Shown here one piece after another: positions 61,752 through 64,000 of a stretch of DNA of 64,000 bases. This DNA is from Streptomyces sp. SDr-06 (GTDB taxonomy: Bacteria; Actinomycetota; Actinomycetes; Streptomycetales; Streptomycetaceae). The notes beneath the pieces are model-generated. The model saw nothing but the letters and a program-made list of their open reading frames with translations, was not told the DNA's origin and ran no database searches. The stretch covers positions 806,001 to 870,000 of the forward strand of contig NZ_QOLA01000001.1 of the NCBI RefSeq assembly GCF_003324565.1, read 5' to 3'. The stretch's first letter is position 1. Each line of letters starts with the position of its first letter. The position numbers and the translations under genes are program-made.

Positions 61752-62741
61752 CTAGGCGGTCGGCCGTCCGGCCGACAACTCCCCTTCGGCCGGGGCCGGT
61801 CCGCCCGCGGCGATCGGCCCCGATGACGCCTTGGGCGCCGCCGACTGGGCGATGAACGCGCCGGTCAGGACCACCGCGCCGCCGATGATCTGGGGCGCGG
61901 CGAGGTGCTCGCCGAGCAGCACCCAGGCGAAGACGGTCGCGAGCACCGCCTCCAGACACGCGACCACCCCGGCCACCTGCGGGGAGAGCCTGCGCACGGA
62001 GATGACCCCGGTGACGTACGCGATGACGGTGGCGATCAGCACGATCCAGCACAGCAGCAGCGCGGCCGGGACCCGGGTGCCGTCCATGTCGGCACTGCCG
62101 CCGAGCACCGACCACGCCATGCCCCAGGGCCGGGCCACGGCGGTCAGGACGAGGGAGCCGATCAGCAGGCCGTAGGCGATCACGCCGAGCGGATCGACCG
62201 CGTCCGCGCCCTCGCCGCCCTGGTCGGACAGGACGAAGTAGCCGACCTGGCAGCATGCGGCGCCGAGCGCGAGCAGCAGTCCGACCGCGTCGAAGCTCAG
62301 ACCGGACCAGACCTCGACGACACTGGCGAGCCCGCCGACGGCGAGCACCACGCCCACCGCGGCGGCCCGGCTCACCGGCCTGCGTTGCACGAACCGGACC
62401 CAGCCGAGGACGAGCGCGGGCGCCAGATACTCCACGAGCAGCGCGACGCCGACGGGTATGCGGGAGATGGAGGCGAAGTAGCAGGCCTGGACGCCCGCGA
62501 CGGCCAGCAGTCCGAACCCGGCGAGCAGCGCGGGTTTGCGCAGCACCAGACGGCGGTGGCGCCAGGCCACCGGAAGCATGACGAGCGCGGCGCCGGTCAC
62601 CCGCAGCCACACCACGTGCAGCGGGTCGAGGCCCGCCTCGATGAGCGGCTTGGCCGCCACCCCTGAACCACCGAACGCGAAGGCCGACACCAGGGCGAGT
62701 CCCAGGCCGACGCTTCTTCCCTGAGACGCGTGCATCGGCAC
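61752..62741 (-). CDS. EamA family transporter
   Basis: 329 residues, ten helices. Begins GLALVSAFAFGGSGVAAKPL with HVVWLRVTGAALVMLPVAW and ends with VVACLEAVLATVFAWVLLGE, the second EamA repeat, and a Ser/Ala/Gly-rich tail. The start may be the GTG at 62741 or the ATG two codons later; neither has a strong Shine-Dalgarno. Exporter of an unknown metabolite. First of two consecutive EamA genes. Confidence 0.9.
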   Translation of the reverse strand: MPMHASQGRSVGLGLALVSAFAFGGSGVAAKPLIEAGLDPLHVVWLRVTGAALVMLPVAWRHRRLVLRKPALLAGFGLLAVAGVQACYFASISRIPVGVALLVEYLAPALVLGWVRFVQRRPVSRAAAVGVVLAVGGLASVVEVWSGLSFDAVGLLLALGAACCQVGYFVLSDQGGEGADAVDPLGVIAYGLLIGSLVLTAVARPWGMAWSVLGGSADMDGTRVPAALLLCWIVLIATVIAYVTGVISVRRLSPQVAGVVACLEAVLATVFAWVLLGEHLAAPQIIGGAVVLTGAFIAQSAAPKASSGPIAAGGPAPAEGELSAGRPTA

Positions 62742-62846
62742 ATCATGGCAGCCCGGGTCAGCACCGTCATCCGCGTGACACCTGTCGAGACGGCGGGGCC
62801 GCGCGGGGCTCGCCGAGGGCCTTCGGCACGCCCGGCCGCACAGCCC

Positions 62847-63470
62847 TCAGGCCTGCCGGGAAGGCTCCCCCGCGGGGTCGGCCCAGCCGTGGCCAAAGGG
62901 CTCCCGTCCCTGGGTCGGCCCGTATCCGGACGGCTCGGCCGGGCTCGCGCCCGGCCCCGCACCGGACGGCTCCCCCAGCCGTTCCGTCAGCGTGGCCGCG
63001 TCCACCCCCGCGTGCCGCAGGACCTGGACGGCTCGGCATTCCGGGTCGACGGCCAGGGCCGCCAGAAGGTCCCGCCCGGTGACCCGCCCGCCACTGCGGG
63101 CACCCGCCCGCCGCATCGCGTACTCCATCGCCGTCAGCGCGCTCGGCGACCATCCCGGCTGCGTCATCAGCGGAACCGCGCCGGAGTCCTCGACGGATCC
63201 CTGCCAGCGCAGGCCGTAGCCGATGCTGCGCTGCACCAGGTAGCCGAGCACGCGCGCGACCTGCGGACCGTCCTCGAAGGCGGCCCGTACCTCGGGGTCG
63301 CTCTCCATCAGCGAGTGCAGCAGATGCGCGGTGTCCAGCTGCCGGTCCCCGTCGCGCAGCGCACGCCTGCGGGCACCCGCGACCACCGAGGCCAGCTCCG
63401 CGGTGAGTCGGGCTTCGATGTCTGCGGGGACGGGGGCCTGGTGAGGGGCGCCTGGGGTAGGACTGTGCAC
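62847..63470 (-). CDS. Clp N-terminal domain protein without AAA module
   Basis: 207 residues, GTG start. The Clp-N repeat pattern is visible twice: ALRDGDRQLDTAHLLHSLME, then MEYAMRRAGARSGGRVTGRD with LLAALAVDPECRAVQVLRHA, as in the substrate- and adaptor-binding domains of ClpA/ClpC. There is no AAA+ domain, so it is an orphan N-domain. The last 45 residues are Gly/Pro/Ser-rich and probably disordered. It may compete for Clp adaptors or act as a sensor; this is inference. Confidence 0.85.
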   Translation of the reverse strand: MHSPTPGAPHQAPVPADIEARLTAELASVVAGARRRALRDGDRQLDTAHLLHSLMESDPEVRAAFEDGPQVARVLGYLVQRSIGYGLRWQGSVEDSGAVPLMTQPGWSPSALTAMEYAMRRAGARSGGRVTGRDLLAALAVDPECRAVQVLRHAGVDAATLTERLGEPSGAGPGASPAEPSGYGPTQGREPFGHGWADPAGEPSRQA

Positions 63471-63714
63471 CCGTCAACCTCATCATCCGATGACTCGGGG
63501 AACATCCCCGCCGGGGAGCATTCGCCCCTCCCACAGAAGGTGGGCACGGATGACCGGGTTCTCCTCCTTACGGATGAGATCTCGGAAATCTCCCCCGCGA
63601 GGGCGACCCGGCGGCGCGTGGCGTCCCACCCCGCGCCCCTGGCGCAACCGCGCCGCCGCCCGGGCTCGTCCTTCCCGTATGACACAGCCGTCCCCACCGC
63701 CGAGGGAGCCGCCG

Positions 63715-63906
63715 ATGTGCTGGATGGTCGCCCTCCTGGCCCAGGACGGGCTGCAGTACGTGTACCGGGTGTACGCGCCGCGCGACGCGCTCCCCGGCGA
63801 TCTGTTCTGGGCGGCGTTCCACTGCCACGACGAGTCCGCGCGGCCGCGTGCCTCGGACCTCTTCGACTCGGCCAGGATCTGGGCGCTGGAGGCTCAGAAG
63901 ATCTGA
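63715..63906 (+). CDS. Small conserved-looking protein of unknown function
   Basis: 63 residues from the ATG at 63715, which has GAGGGAG 7 bases upstream; a start 12 codons earlier lacks a ribosome binding site. MCWMVALLAQDGLQYVYRVY is followed by APRDALPGDLFWAAFHCHDE and LFDSARIWALEAQKI. The composition (Trp, Tyr, Phe, Cys) is unlike chance high-GC frames, which supports a real gene. No domain recognised. It is divergent from the Clp-N gene; the 244 bases between hold a short CGGGGA-ACA-TCCCCG hairpin. Confidence 0.6.
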   Translation: MCWMVALLAQDGLQYVYRVYAPRDALPGDLFWAAFHCHDESARPRASDLFDSARIWALEAQKI

Positions 63907-64000
63907 GCGGAGGGGCGGGAGCGGGCGCCCCGGAACCTGACGGTTCATCAGTATTGAATGTTCGCCCGGCCCCCGCTACGTTCCGCGACACGTCCCCGTC

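Noticed and set aside
1..64000. tRNA, rRNA, CRISPR arrays, transposases or phage genes
   Set aside because: None was seen on reading both strands; no direct-repeat array, transposase motif or integrase was recognised.

Overview
The window is very GC-rich DNA with tightly packed genes on both strands, frequent GTG/TTG starts, 4-base start/stop overlaps, twin-arginine and lipobox signal peptides, and many long antisense open frames of the mirror kind that high third-position GC produces. Gene content (an FxSxx RiPP locus, a tuf3-like EF-Tu, a second apolipoprotein N-acyltransferase type, many EamA transporters, MocR and TetR regulators) points to a Streptomyces-type actinomycete chromosome. I saw no insertion sequence, tRNA, rRNA, CRISPR array or prophage.

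Layout: (1) 1-5.2 kb holds the end of a PhoD-type phosphatase, a membrane/ACT/GNAT fusion, a DUF885 metallopeptidase-like protein, and a rhodanese gene divergent from an Lrp/AsnC regulator. (2) 5.3-12.6 kb holds the sbcDC nuclease operon, an IMPACT/YigZ protein, and an EF-G paralogue preceded by an undescribed-looking 25-codon leader peptide and hairpins. (3) 12.8-16.7 kb holds a secreted family 8 polysaccharide lyase, a CoA-binding protein and an alpha/beta hydrolase. (4) 16.8-25 kb is the most remarkable part: a complete FxSxx-COOH system on the minus strand. A 63-residue precursor ends in FQSAL; it is followed by a radical SAM/SPASM maturase with a C-terminal HEFQH domain, a TIR-like protein, and a 1,324-residue ParA-like/TIR-like/NB-ARC/TPR protein. 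A perfect 24-bp dyad lies upstream of the precursor. (5) 25.5-36.3 kb is mixed metabolism and transport: XRE-cupin regulator and EamA transporter, hexapeptide acyltransferase, gamma carbonic anhydrase, DedA protein, secreted family 3 glycosidase, thioesterase, MFS transporter and spermidine-synthase-like protein.

(6) 36.4-49.1 kb holds the EF-Tu paralogue, a TVP38 protein, undecaprenyl-diphosphatase, two tiny paralogous proteins, apolipoprotein N-acyltransferase, an oxidoreductase/monooxygenase operon divergent from a TetR regulator with two palindromic candidate operators, and small lipoprotein and helical-repeat proteins. (7) 49.2-64 kb holds uracil-DNA glycosylase, a peptide-type solute-binding lipoprotein, a two-gene SDR/FabG operon, a coupled HipA-like kinase/DUF3037 pair, a Rieske lipoprotein, an isochorismatase-fold protein lacking its usual triad, LysR/EamA and MocR/PNPOx divergent pairs, two further EamA transporters and a Clp-N-domain protein.

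Several themes recur. Regulators face their likely targets across short gaps carrying dyads (Lrp, XRE, TetR, LysR, MocR). Convergent genes often overlap at their 3' ends. Long GC-rich hairpins close several transcription units. The window also carries paralogues of both EF-Tu and EF-G, each with a short open frame upstream, which suggests translation-responsive control.
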